This document shows, piece after piece, positions 13,153-21,901 of a DNA stretch of 24,960 nucleotides. The translations under genes and the position numbers were made by a program. Numbering within the stretch: the stretch's first letter is position 1; each line of letters starts with the position of its first letter. The DNA is from a virus. The notes below the pieces were generated by a model. It worked only from the letters and a program-made list of their open reading frames with translations, had not been told where the DNA came from and did not search any database. Location: IMG/VR virus record IMGVR_UViG_3300032242_000813, positions 1 to 24,960 of that record; one strand, given 5' to 3'.

Positions 13153-14151
13153 ATGCCTCAGTTACAGATGTCCACGTTTACCAATGGCTTCTCGCCTGCG
13201 GTTGCTATCCGTGGTATTCCGGTAGCCGTGACCCATCCGGGTCGTGTCTTCTGGCTCTACAACGGTACGACTGTTCAACAGGGTTGCCAGAATGGTAGCG
13301 ATAATAACAAGGGTACCTTCCAGTCGCCGTTTGCGACTCTTGCGGGTGCCTTGCTTCAGGTAGGTAACGGTACGATTGGCGACATTATCTTCGTTAAGCC
13401 CGGTCATGCTGAGACGGTTTCGGCTGCTGCTGGTATTGCGTTGAATAAGTCGAACATCGCTATTGTTGGTCTTGGTGTTGGTTCGACCCGTCCGACGTTT
13501 ACGCTTGGTACGGCGAATACGGCAACTATCACGGTTGCTGCTAACAACGTTTCGATCTACAATTGCCTGTTCCTTGCCAACTTCCTTAATATTGCGACGG
13601 TGTTTGATATCGTCAATGCACAGGTTGCCACTGACTTTGTGGTTGACTCGTGTGAGTTCCGTGATAGCACGGCTATCCTGAACTTTGTTAAGATTGTTCG
13701 TATTGGTACGACTGCGAATATTGCAGATGGTTTTGTGTTCTCGAATAACCGTGTTATCGGTCTGGCGTCTTCGCCCGGAGCTGGTACTACGGCGATTAGT
13801 ACTGCCTCGACGATTAATCGTGTCCAGATCTTTAATAACTTCGTTTCGCATCAGGTTCTCTTGGCTGCGACGGCTGTTCTTATTGCTACTGGTGCCCTTA
13901 ATCTTACCAATTCGCTGATCCAAAAGAACATCGTTGTTCGTCCGAATACCGATGCTTCGAATCCGCTGTTGTTCTCGACTTCGGGTACGGGTTGGTTTGG
14001 TACGTTGGTTGCGGATAACTACTGCAGTCAGTTGTCGGGTGCTACGGGTCTGGTCGGTAATGTTGGTACTACGGCTGGATTCATCCAGAACTTTGCAATG
14101 ATTACCGGCGCGGCTGACAAATCGGCCTCGGTTAACCCGGTCGCTGTTTAA
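13153..14151 (+). CDS. beta-helix virion structural protein, 332 aa
   Basis: Repeating short strands with Asn, Ile and Val at regular spacing (NKSNIAIVGLGVGS, NNVSIYNCLFLANF, VVDSCEFRDS, FVFSNNRVIG, RVQIFNNFVS, SLIQKNIVV) are typical of a right-handed parallel beta-helix of the pectate-lyase type. No catalytic residues are evident. Codon choice is the same restricted, high-expression set as in the capsid gene, so it is likely an abundant virion component such as a head decoration or spike. Ribosome binding site AAAGGA eight bases upstream. A 371-codon open frame on the opposite strand is a by-product of this codon bias. Confidence 0.7.
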   Translation: MPQLQMSTFTNGFSPAVAIRGIPVAVTHPGRVFWLYNGTTVQQGCQNGSDNNKGTFQSPFATLAGALLQVGNGTIGDIIFVKPGHAETVSAAAGIALNKSNIAIVGLGVGSTRPTFTLGTANTATITVAANNVSIYNCLFLANFLNIATVFDIVNAQVATDFVVDSCEFRDSTAILNFVKIVRIGTTANIADGFVFSNNRVIGLASSPGAGTTAISTASTINRVQIFNNFVSHQVLLAATAVLIATGALNLTNSLIQKNIVVRPNTDASNPLLFSTSGTGWFGTLVADNYCSQLSGATGLVGNVGTTAGFIQNFAMITGAADKSASVNPVAV

Positions 14152-14169
14152 CCTTGATTTGCGGAGAGG

Positions 14170-14199
14170 GCGGGAACGAAAGTTCCCCCCTGTTCCCGC
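14170..14199 (+). promoter_or_regulatory. intergenic hairpins with two mutually exclusive pairings
   Basis: GCGGGAAC (14170-14177) can pair with GTTCCCGC (14192-14199) over 8 bp. The shorter GGGAAC (14172-14177) can instead pair with the nearer GTTCCC (14182-14187) closing a GAAA tetraloop. The two structures exclude one another. The distal arm runs up to the ribosome binding site (AAAGGA) of the gene at 14212. No T-tract follows, so this is not a standard terminator. Confidence 0.5.
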
Positions 14200-14211
14200 T
14201 AAAGGATCGCT

Positions 14212-14628
14212 ATGGCTAACTCTATTACTAAACGTATTCTGTACCAAGAAACTAACAGCAAGCGTGTTGTTCTCCAAGTTACTATCAAGGGTGATGGTTC
14301 TGGTGAAGAAACCAATACCGTTCTCTTTGATCCCGCCGTTGATGCATCTCCGGTAATGCCCGCTGCGGCTGGCCTTACTATTGACGAGATCTGGGGTAAC
14401 ATCCAGCTCTTCGATATTCTGCTTGCATTCAAAGGAACTACTAATACACCTATCTTTCTTATCAACCGTGCTCCCGGAGATTCCTTCCTAGACTTCCGAC
14501 AATTCGGGGGTATCAAGGATAATACTGGTGCTGGCGCAACTGGACAGATTATAATGACTACTACTGGCCTGACTGCGGCTTCTACGGCTGGTCAGGCTAC
14601 ATTCATTATAGCCTTCCGTAAGGACTAA
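14212..14628 (+). CDS. hypothetical virion protein, 138 aa
   Basis: A Thr/Ala/Ile-rich protein with alternating hydrophobic strands (RVVLQVTIKGDGSGEET, TPIFLINRAPGDSF, ATFIIAFRKD), probably an all-beta fold. No family recognised. AAAGGA lies five bases before the ATG at 14212. Placed between the beta-helix protein and the connector genes, so a virion component is likely; a head-completion or minor decoration role cannot be separated on sequence alone. Confidence 0.65.
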   Translation: MANSITKRILYQETNSKRVVLQVTIKGDGSGEETNTVLFDPAVDASPVMPAAAGLTIDEIWGNIQLFDILLAFKGTTNTPIFLINRAPGDSFLDFRQFGGIKDNTGAGATGQIIMTTTGLTAASTAGQATFIIAFRKD

Positions 14629-14630
14629 TA

Positions 14631-15233
14631 GTGTCCCTTCAGGAGTCCCGTGGTTCCTACGAATACCGAGCACTATGCGACGTATGTCGAGACAAGCTCT
14701 GGGCCTCTGATCTGAAACTTCGGTGGGATGGTTTGATGACCTGCAAACAATGCTGGGAACCACGCCATCCTTCCGACTTTTATCGTAATCGTAATGACAC
14801 GCATAAACTTCCCTTTACTCGACCTGATACAGAAGGGGAACTAACTTTCGCCGCACAAAACCCAATTATTTTAACTGGTATACCAAGAGGGAATGAAACC
14901 GCGTATTCCCCTAAAGGGGTTTACTCAGCTAATTCTCTCACAGGTAAAACACGATTTACTCAGGTTGCTTACGGATGGAAAGAAAGTGTCAACCAGTTTG
15001 GTGGTACAAGTACGATGATTGTAGATCGTCCTTTATCTGCTACAACCAGTCTAGGTAGTAGTTCTTGGTTTCTTCCTACGACACCTTCTGGGAATGGTGT
15101 TGCGACATTCTCTACTAGTCTTGGTGAGTTTCTTGGTACTGCTCCTATTACTGCTGGTGGATTAAATGTGACTGCTCCCCTGTGGACTGGTAAAGTCGGT
15201 AATGTTATTTTTTCTGGGACTTACACAACCTAA
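14631..15233 (+). CDS. zinc-ribbon virion-region protein, 200 aa
   Basis: The N-terminal domain has a four-cysteine knuckle, C16-x2-C19 and C38-x2-C41, in a motif (RALCDVC...LRWDGLMTCKQC WEPRHPSDF) that recurs in phage structural regions as I know them. The remaining 150 residues are Ser/Thr/Gly-rich beta strands. The GTG start at 14631 has AAGGA in the end of the previous gene. Function unknown; the zinc ribbon could anchor it to another head or neck protein. The downstream gp4-like gene starts in its stop codon. Confidence 0.65.
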   Translation: MSLQESRGSYEYRALCDVCRDKLWASDLKLRWDGLMTCKQCWEPRHPSDFYRNRNDTHKLPFTRPDTEGELTFAAQNPIILTGIPRGNETAYSPKGVYSANSLTGKTRFTQVAYGWKESVNQFGGTSTMIVDRPLSATTSLGSSSWFLPTTPSGNGVATFSTSLGEFLGTAPITAGGLNVTAPLWTGKVGNVIFSGTYTT

Positions 15234-16021
15234 TGGCTGATACACTAAGTACCGTAAGTCAATTTTCCCTTCAACGAGATACCCTTATTACAAGGGCTTT
15301 ACGTATTATTGGTGCCGTTGGTCAAGGTGAAGTTCCTACAGCGGGGAGTAATCCTCTCATTGAGGGTACTCGTGCGTTACATGATCTAGTCGCAGAACTC
15401 CAGACTGATGGTATGCCTTTATGGAAAATCTCTACCCAGACCATTTCATTTACTTCTACTAAATCTTACACCATTGGTCTTGGTGCTACTATCAATACAC
15501 TTGCTCCCCTAAAGATCATTCAAGCATGGGTTCGTAACACAGCTGTTACTCCAAATCAAGATCAACCTATTCTTATTGTTCCCGAACAAGACTACAACCT
15601 GATTGGTAGTAAAGATGCTACTGGACAACCCAATCAACTCTGGTATCAAACACCTAGCCAAACCCAATTTCTTGGGAGTGGATTGGTAGAACCTCGTGGT
15701 ACCATCTTTGTTTATCCTAGCCCCGATGCTAATACTGTTACCAATCGCACCCTAGTTATTGAGGGACAGTATCCTTTCCTTTCTACTCCATTAGCTACTG
15801 ATGTTATTGATTTCCCTCCATACTGGAACAACGCAATTGTCTGGGGGCTGGCAAAGGATCTCTGCTATGAGTATGGTGTTGGACCAACGGCATCTGCTAT
15901 GATTGCCAAACGTGCCGCTGAAGCGAGAGCAAATGCATTGTCTTTTGGTACTGAGGAAGGTTCATTGTTTATGCGTCCGACTGCTCACTATGACAGTCCT
16001 ACTGGAAGTAATAGTCAATAA
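15233..16021 (+). CDS. P22 gp4-like head-tail adaptor, 262 aa
   Basis: The N-terminal signature, two helices with ALRIIGAVGQGEVP (22-35) and ALHDLVAELQTDGMPLWK (48-65), is characteristic of P22 gp4-like DNA-stabilisation/adaptor proteins, and the tail of the molecule has the usual FPPYWNNAIVWGLAKDLCYEYG segment (about 193-214). Length is above P22 gp4 itself (166 aa), as in related podoviruses that carry an extra beta insertion. It forms the ring that binds the portal after packaging and receives the gp10-like hub. TAATG coupling joins it to both neighbours. Confidence 0.8.
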   Translation: MADTLSTVSQFSLQRDTLITRALRIIGAVGQGEVPTAGSNPLIEGTRALHDLVAELQTDGMPLWKISTQTISFTSTKSYTIGLGATINTLAPLKIIQAWVRNTAVTPNQDQPILIVPEQDYNLIGSKDATGQPNQLWYQTPSQTQFLGSGLVEPRGTIFVYPSPDANTVTNRTLVIEGQYPFLSTPLATDVIDFPPYWNNAIVWGLAKDLCYEYGVGPTASAMIAKRAAEARANALSFGTEEGSLFMRPTAHYDSPTGSNSQ

Positions 16022-17889
16022 TGGATAAGGGTATTGACCAAGGACGGGAGACAATCCGTCTTCCTCTTTATGATGCTCAAGTAGTACGTAGTTCCTATAA
16101 TTCCCCGGCTACTGGGTACGAACAATACTATATAAATTGCTGGGCTGAGAAATACCATGAACCGGGTAGTACTCAGAATGCTGCGGAAACAGCTATTGTA
16201 GCAAGACCGGGTCTTGCACCAGCCCCGGCATTTGGTTCGACAATGGCCTCTCTTTATTCAAGTGATTCTACAGGCGCTCGTTGGATTACACTCACCAACA
16301 TGGCAATGACGAATCTGTATGATGTTTATATCTGTGCGATGTTTGATTCGAATGGTGCTGGTGTACCATTTATCAAGATCCTGATGTACCGTCCACTTGC
16401 CCTTCAACTCTCACAAATCTGTGTACTCCAGAACGGTTTTGGTGGTGTTGGTGGTCAGATCAATCCAGGTACGAATGTTACAATCAATGATCGTGTATTC
16501 ATTACTGAAATTGTCAATGGTAATGGTCTTACTCCGGGTATTGTGTTTACTTGGCAAGGCGCAGATAAAGTCACATCAAAGGCTGGATACGCCCTTTCTA
16601 CAGCTGGTGTATTCTCCGCTGCCTCAAGTGTTGAACTGACGAGTGGTGGTGGTTTTGCTCCTTACGTCAATAACAAAATCCTGACTGGTCCTTTCCAACA
16701 GATGAATGGTAATACCTTCATCATGACGCAGGATGGTTTTATTTACAACTCGTCATTGACTACAACAGGTAATCCAGATATTACAACATGGAATACGCTT
16801 TCTACGGTAGCCGCTTCCCAATATCCAGATAATGGTATTGGGATCTTTCGTTACAAACACATGCTTTTAGCTGTAGGTACAGATTCTATTGAGTTCTTTT
16901 CGCCTGATAATAATAATCCACCAGCCTCGCCGCTAGTGCATACTGACCAAGTTTTCATTAAGTTTGGGGCCTTGAATGCCTCACTCTGTAAGAACATTGA
17001 CGACATCTTCTATTGGATAGCTTTTGGTACTGGTCCTACTCTTGGTTTGTGGAAACTGGATGGTTATACTCCTGTAAAGATTTCTACCCCAAAAGAAGAT
17101 CAGCTTCTTACAAAAGCTTATCGAAATGGTGCGAATCTTTCCTATTACACTATGGAAGCACTATCTCTCGGATATAAACGCCATATCTGTTTGAATGGTA
17201 TTTTTCCCGGATTGGATTATAGTGTATCTAACACAACTTGTCTTTGTTTTAACATCGAAGATAATGTTTGGTGGTGGTTGTATTTCCCAATAAAAAGTGG
17301 TGCGGCTGGAGGTTCTGATAAAGTCTATGCCATACTTCCCGCATCTGCTCAACCGGGTTTGACTCCGACAGCGGGCACTCCAAATGTGGGCGCTGGTTCT
17401 TATACACAATATTGTTTTAGGCGTGGGAGTGATCCTGCCAAAGATCAAACTGTTATGGATGCCAGTAACATGCACCAATGGCAATTCCCGGGTACTTCTG
17501 GTAGTGTGTATAGAGACTCTTTTGATATTTCCCCAACAACCACAAATGATGTGACTGTTATTGGTCGTATAGCACTTCGTAACTATTATTTTACAAACAC
17601 GAAAAGAAAAAGAATCAATCGTATTTCAGTAGTGTATGATCCTTCAATTCCAGTAGATTCAGTAATTACTTCCATAACTGCTTACAAGAATAACTTAGTT
17701 GAACAGGGATCTGGAATTTATCGTACTGATGGTATAGTGCAGCTAGAAGCTAATCTTACTGGTTTCCCTATTGGTACTACGTATTGGAACAACTTTGGTA
17801 CCGGGCGTTCTCTTTGTGTCACCATTGATTGGCAGGGTGGGATACGATGTACTGCCGTTGAAGTTGATATTGAACAGTATAATTCATAA
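16021..17889 (+). CDS. P22 gp10-like tail hub / DNA-stabilisation protein, 622 aa
   Basis: The opening residues (about 11-50, with NSPATGYEQYYINCWAEK and later AIVARPGLAPAPAFG) match the N-terminus usual for gp10-like stabilisation proteins. The body is beta-rich with repeated motifs compatible with a propeller (DGFIYNSSLTTTG, NGIGIFRYKHMLLAVG, DSIEFFSPDNNN). In P22, gp10 follows gp4 as here and forms the tail hub that holds tailspikes and plugs the portal. Length is larger than P22 gp10 (472 aa). TAATG overlaps at both ends suggest that gp4-like, gp10-like and the fibre are translated as a coupled set. Confidence 0.75.
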   Translation: MDKGIDQGRETIRLPLYDAQVVRSSYNSPATGYEQYYINCWAEKYHEPGSTQNAAETAIVARPGLAPAPAFGSTMASLYSSDSTGARWITLTNMAMTNLYDVYICAMFDSNGAGVPFIKILMYRPLALQLSQICVLQNGFGGVGGQINPGTNVTINDRVFITEIVNGNGLTPGIVFTWQGADKVTSKAGYALSTAGVFSAASSVELTSGGGFAPYVNNKILTGPFQQMNGNTFIMTQDGFIYNSSLTTTGNPDITTWNTLSTVAASQYPDNGIGIFRYKHMLLAVGTDSIEFFSPDNNNPPASPLVHTDQVFIKFGALNASLCKNIDDIFYWIAFGTGPTLGLWKLDGYTPVKISTPKEDQLLTKAYRNGANLSYYTMEALSLGYKRHICLNGIFPGLDYSVSNTTCLCFNIEDNVWWWLYFPIKSGAAGGSDKVYAILPASAQPGLTPTAGTPNVGAGSYTQYCFRRGSDPAKDQTVMDASNMHQWQFPGTSGSVYRDSFDISPTTTNDVTVIGRIALRNYYFTNTKRKRINRISVVYDPSIPVDSVITSITAYKNNLVEQGSGIYRTDGIVQLEANLTGFPIGTTYWNNFGTGRSLCVTIDWQGGIRCTAVEVDIEQYNS

Positions 17890-18749
17890 TGCCTTCAACA
17901 AATAATCCGGGACTGTTGCTTCCAAGTAAACCCGTACAAGACAGTTCAATATCTCCTTTGATCTTTAGTTTTCTCAAGAAGACTTGGGATTCTCTTGGGA
18001 AGATGACTAACCCAATCCAAGCCCAGACTGCTGCTTTTACTGCTGGTGATGCTTATTTATATGTAGTCAATTGTGTTAGTGGTAGTTTTACTGTAACACT
18101 TCCCGCAGCTCTTTCTTGCAAGGGTAAAGAGTATATTTTCAAACAGGTTGGAGTTACTGGTGCAAATGCTGTTACTATTGCTGTTGCTTCTGGTGACAAT
18201 ATCGACAGTCTTACTTCGATAAAACTACAAGAACAGTATGACACACTACATATTCAATCTGATGGGTATACAACTTGGAATCTTATTTCGTCTCGATCAG
18301 CTCAGGGAATTATAAAACCCTATTTCGACGCAGAAAAACAGGTTAATCAAGCTATCACTGCTGGTAGTGCTGTTAAGATTACATGGCCTACTGTAAATTA
18401 TGATACAGCTTCTTGGTGGGATGCAGTTAACAATCGATATAAACCCCTAATCAAGGGGGATTATCAGGTGCAAGGAAGTTTAATCTATACCTCTCCTACA
18501 GTCAATGCCTCTTGCGCTATCTACATTTACAAGAATGGTGCCCAATATGGCCGTTCTTTTAATGGAAATCTTATGGTCGCAGCAAATGCAGACTGTAGTG
18601 GCTTCTTTCAAAATATCATTCCAATGAATGGAAGCACAGACTATATCGAAATTTTTGTATTTTTTAGTAACAACAGTAGTGTTGAAGGAACGGGTGGTTA
18701 TGGTAATCCCTCTTCCAGCCTAGAAATTAGATTACTGGCTCAAACCTAA
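17889..18749 (+). CDS. short tail fibre or receptor-binding protein, 286 aa
   Basis: After an N-terminal virion-binding segment (about 1-40) comes a beta domain common in phage fibres (VNCVSGSFTVTLPAALSCKG to GYTTWNLISS, about 55-138), then a C-terminal jelly-roll-like domain (about 155-286) with KITWPTVNYDTASWWDA and SASCAIYIYKNG-type strands, resembling C1q/TNF-like phage tips. It follows the tail hub gene directly, the expected site of a fibre gene. Enzymatic motifs are absent, so it would bind rather than cut its receptor. Exact receptor unknown. Confidence 0.65.
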   Translation: MPSTNNPGLLLPSKPVQDSSISPLIFSFLKKTWDSLGKMTNPIQAQTAAFTAGDAYLYVVNCVSGSFTVTLPAALSCKGKEYIFKQVGVTGANAVTIAVASGDNIDSLTSIKLQEQYDTLHIQSDGYTTWNLISSRSAQGIIKPYFDAEKQVNQAITAGSAVKITWPTVNYDTASWWDAVNNRYKPLIKGDYQVQGSLIYTSPTVNASCAIYIYKNGAQYGRSFNGNLMVAANADCSGFFQNIIPMNGSTDYIEIFVFFSNNSSVEGTGGYGNPSSSLEIRLLAQT

Positions 18750-18755
18750 GGATAA

Positions 18756-20369
18756 ATGATGCCCGCCACACTTTATAAGAGGTTAAACCCAACTACCCAT
18801 CAATGGGAATGGTCTAGTAATAACAATGGGCGGGTTATGTTCTATCCGAATCAGCAAGCTCTTCAGCAGGCTGGTTTTACTTCAACTGATATGAATGCTG
18901 CTACTGTTGTTCCATATAAACCTGCTAATCCACATCCTACAACTCCCGCTGGTGCTACTGTAACTCGTACTACAACTCCTAGTGGGACTGTTGTGAATAC
19001 GCCAGTAGCCCCTGCTGACGTTCGTACTGTAGTTAATACTCCTCCTACTACACCCGCTGGTACAACCACTCCTCCGAACACTAATGCTGCGGGGTATAAC
19101 GGAAATACCAATGCTCCATCCTTTGGTGACGGCATTAATTACAATGGCCTTCCTTCCGCTCGTATAAGTGGGTATACTGCTCCGATGAATCAGGCGGCTT
19201 ATATGGCCGCACATCCGGGTTCGACTCCTGCTGAATGGCAAGCCTATTGGTCTGCTGCTCAACACACAACCGCTCCGAATGGTGCTCAGTCTGTTCTGTC
19301 ACCACCTCCCGGTGCCCATGATTTCAGAGATGGTCAATGGTATGATGCTAATGGAAAACCTGTCAGTGGTAATGGTGGTCCTCTTGACCCCAGTGGTTCA
19401 CAGAATGTCAATAGTCCTCCTCCGGGCGCGGCTCATTTCCTAAATGGGCAGTGGTATGATGCATCTGGTCAACCTGTGGCAGACCAACTCCACAACTCTT
19501 TCTCGGAGATGATGGGTGGTGCTACTGGTAAACCTCTTGGGGCTAATGCAACCCAGAATCAACGTATCCTTGGTGGTATCTATGGCCTTGGAGTACAAGG
19601 TCAAGCGGGTTCTAACATCTATCAACAATTGGGTGGTACGACTGATCAAAATACCACAGCTAGTAATGTTCTTGGTTTGAATGCCAACTTCAATCCGAAT
19701 ACGATGATTGCGAGTCGCCTGCAGATGGGAATGACACCGCAACAGGTCTACAATGAATTGAATGGTCAGGCTGGATTCCAGAACGGTGAAGCATCATTGG
19801 ATGTCATCAACCAGACACAACAGGCAATGCAAAGTGCTGGTGTTCCTATGACTGCTGCAGGAGATGATACTGATTGGGAAAAAGAAATGCTTGCTGGCAA
19901 TCCCCATGATACTACTCTATCTCCTGCTATGCACGCAGCTATTGCTGCCCAATCGGCTCAACAGAAAGCTAATCACTCTGGGTCATGGGCAAATCAAAAC
20001 GGAGTACCAAGATCAGATGCTACGTTCGGCCCGATAAATAACCCACAACCGCCCGGTGGTGGTGGTCCTACTACTCCCCCAACTACTACACCTCCTCCGG
20101 TTGATCCTAATACAGATGCGTGGGTCAATCAAGTACGAGCTACCGCTGCTGCTGGTCAACAGTACAATCCCAATGGTGCTAATTCATGGGCTATTGGTCA
20201 TAGTGATCCGAGTGTGTTGAATACTGCTTTTGGGGCAGCTCTTGTTCCGAAACCGGGAACACCCCCTTCAACACCAACTACTCCATTAAGCAATGCAAGC
20301 CCTACAACACCAACATGGGGTGCCCAAACTCCAATACAACCGCCTGTCGGTCAGATGTTCCCTAACTAA
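18756..20369 (+). CDS. low-complexity virion protein with tandem QWYD repeats, 537 aa
   Basis: Residues 55-110 are Thr/Pro/Val-rich, 120-170 more ordered, and 183-203 and 221-241 carry two copies of a PPPGA..F..GQWYDA.G.PV repeat spaced 38 residues apart. The middle (about 270-390) is Gln/Asn/Ala-rich, and the last 120 residues again Pro/Thr-rich. No catalytic motif. Two adjacent ATG codons (18756, 18759) follow AAGGA closely; the second has the better spacing. First of a series of low-complexity genes at the place where podoviruses encode internal ejection proteins, so a virion role is likely. Confidence 0.6.
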   Translation: MMPATLYKRLNPTTHQWEWSSNNNGRVMFYPNQQALQQAGFTSTDMNAATVVPYKPANPHPTTPAGATVTRTTTPSGTVVNTPVAPADVRTVVNTPPTTPAGTTTPPNTNAAGYNGNTNAPSFGDGINYNGLPSARISGYTAPMNQAAYMAAHPGSTPAEWQAYWSAAQHTTAPNGAQSVLSPPPGAHDFRDGQWYDANGKPVSGNGGPLDPSGSQNVNSPPPGAAHFLNGQWYDASGQPVADQLHNSFSEMMGGATGKPLGANATQNQRILGGIYGLGVQGQAGSNIYQQLGGTTDQNTTASNVLGLNANFNPNTMIASRLQMGMTPQQVYNELNGQAGFQNGEASLDVINQTQQAMQSAGVPMTAAGDDTDWEKEMLAGNPHDTTLSPAMHAAIAAQSAQQKANHSGSWANQNGVPRSDATFGPINNPQPPGGGGPTTPPTTTPPPVDPNTDAWVNQVRATAAAGQQYNPNGANSWAIGHSDPSVLNTAFGAALVPKPGTPPSTPTTPLSNASPTTPTWGAQTPIQPPVGQMFPN

Positions 20370-20383
20370 AAGGAAAAGATAAA

Positions 20384-20992
20384 ATGATGCCTAATGATTT
20401 GTTTGGCGGTAAACTGGGTTTCCAACAAGGTTTCCAACAAGGAGGTCAATCGATGCCACCGGCACCACTTTGGGGTCAATCTGCTGCTCCCCAAGGAACG
20501 GCAAGTGCTGGTTATGTTACGAAACCTGATTACTATAGCCAACAACAGCCGGGATATCAAACGCATGATCCGTCTCTTAGTGGTGGGCCAACACAACCGG
20601 CAAACCCCTTTAGTGGTGACATGAGTGGTGCAATACGTCCAAATGGACCGATTCAAGGTGGATATGATCCGAATCAGAGTACCGCTGTTCCTGTTGGTTC
20701 TCCCGGTGTGAGTGGTCCTCCGATTACGACTGATCCGATGGGTGGACGCTTTGACGGTAATATGGGATTGCCTCCGCGTCCTTTTAATGGTGGATTGATT
20801 CAACCGGCAATTGGTGGTGGGGCTGGTGCCTTTACTCCCGGAGGTGGGCGCATGTATGGTGTTGATCCTCGTCAACAAACAGATTTTACCAAAGGTGGAT
20901 GGCAAACCCCGCAGTATAATGGTGGTGGCTACAACAACTTTATCAACGGTGGTTTTGGTGGTAATTTGAAGCGTTGGGGTGGCGGGTACTAA
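20384..20992 (+). CDS. Gly/Pro/Gln-rich protein, 202 aa
   Basis: Almost entirely Gly, Pro, Gln, Asn and aromatic residues, predicted disordered, with a tandem GFQQ repeat near residues 12-19 encoded by a perfect 12-bp duplication. No domain recognised. AAGGA precedes the ATG pair (20384, 20387). The composition recalls prion-like or phase-separating segments and some ejected virion proteins; any function is speculative. The ribosome binding site and lack of stops across biased codons support a real gene. Confidence 0.6.
   Translation: MMPNDLFGGKLGFQQGFQQGGQSMPPAPLWGQSAAPQGTASAGYVTKPDYYSQQQPGYQTHDPSLSGGPTQPANPFSGDMSGAIRPNGPIQGGYDPNQSTAVPVGSPGVSGPPITTDPMGGRFDGNMGLPPRPFNGGLIQPAIGGGAGAFTPGGGRMYGVDPRQQTDFTKGGWQTPQYNGGGYNNFINGGFGGNLKRWGGGY
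20417..20440 (+). repeat. perfect 12-bp tandem duplication
   Basis: GGTTTCCAACAA occurs twice in direct tandem (20417-20428 and 20429-20440) and encodes the GFQQ repeat of the Gly/Pro/Gln-rich protein. A recent replication-slippage duplication is likely. Confidence 0.8.
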
Positions 20993-20995
20993 TCC

Positions 20996-21901
20996 ATGCC
21001 CGGAGATAACACGAACTGGCAAAACGGGCAAATGCCCCTTCTTGCCCAGTTACCTGAACTCCAGAATGTTCAAATTGATCCGAGCCAAACTAATGGCTCG
21101 GCAGGTCCTGTATCGTGGACTCAAGGTGATGATGGTTCCTACACCCTCAAATCAGACAATGACGCCTATCAAAAACTGATTGATAATGGTACGATCACAA
21201 TGGGTGATGGCCCTAATCACAAGGGTATCCAGATTGATTACACCAAACTCCCGAAGGTTGATGGACTCCAGAGAGATCAGATCCGTCCGGTAAATACTGA
21301 TGGTAGTGGGAAGATTGATGAGAATGCTAACTCTGTTGTGGGGAACACTAGTGATACTACTTATGATCCTAATTATGGTTGGGTAACCAATAACGACAAT
21401 ATCAAGCCTAAAGTAAACAAATGGGAAGAGGCTATTTACAACACCCTTCCCGGTATGATGATGGCTCCTATCATGGCTCCTCTTGCTGGTGCCCTTGGAG
21501 CTGGTATTGGTGACGCAATGGGTGGGGTTAGTAGCGGTCTTCAAAGTACTCTGGGCAATCTGGGGATGGGGGCAATCACTTCTGGAGGTGAGAGTCTGAA
21601 AAATCCCGCCAGCTTGATCGGAGCGGGTCTAGGAGCGATTGGGGAGATCCCCGGGGTATCCAACATCACCGGGGCCTTTGGCGGCGCACTGGACTCGATT
21701 CCAGCCCCCCTGAAGTCATTCCTCATGCAGTCCCCGAAGTTGGTACAAGCTTACATAAGTGGTGGTCCTAGTGCTTTATTGCAGGCCGCTGCTGGATTGG
21801 GAATTAATCAAGGATTGGGAGCTATCATGCCGTATCTTACTGGAGGTGTCTCCAGCATGACTCGTACTGCACCTAATTCACCTTTTGGAGATCATGGATA
21901 A
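20996..21901 (+). CDS. putative ejection protein with hydrophobic glycine-rich segment, 301 aa
   Basis: The first half is soluble and Asp/Asn-rich. Residues about 150-260 are hydrophobic and glycine-rich with small-residue motifs (MMMAPIMAPLAGALGAGIGDA, LIGAGLGAIGEIPG, FGGALDSIPAPL), the pattern of proteins that insert into membranes during DNA ejection. Its position among other low-complexity genes downstream of the tail genes fits a T7 gp14 / P22 gp7-like channel component. No homolog is named. The start at 20996 has only a weak binding site 3 bases after the previous stop, and the end couples to the next gene by TAATG. Confidence 0.55.
   Translation: MPGDNTNWQNGQMPLLAQLPELQNVQIDPSQTNGSAGPVSWTQGDDGSYTLKSDNDAYQKLIDNGTITMGDGPNHKGIQIDYTKLPKVDGLQRDQIRPVNTDGSGKIDENANSVVGNTSDTTYDPNYGWVTNNDNIKPKVNKWEEAIYNTLPGMMMAPIMAPLAGALGAGIGDAMGGVSSGLQSTLGNLGMGAITSGGESLKNPASLIGAGLGAIGEIPGVSNITGAFGGALDSIPAPLKSFLMQSPKLVQAYISGGPSALLQAAAGLGINQGLGAIMPYLTGGVSSMTRTAPNSPFGDHG

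Noticed and set aside
13162-14277. Open frame of 371 codons on the lower strand
   Set aside because: It is antisense to the beta-helix protein gene; the codon bias of that gene removes stop codons on the other strand. Composition (Arg/Asn/Thr-rich) is protein-unlike and there is no binding site.
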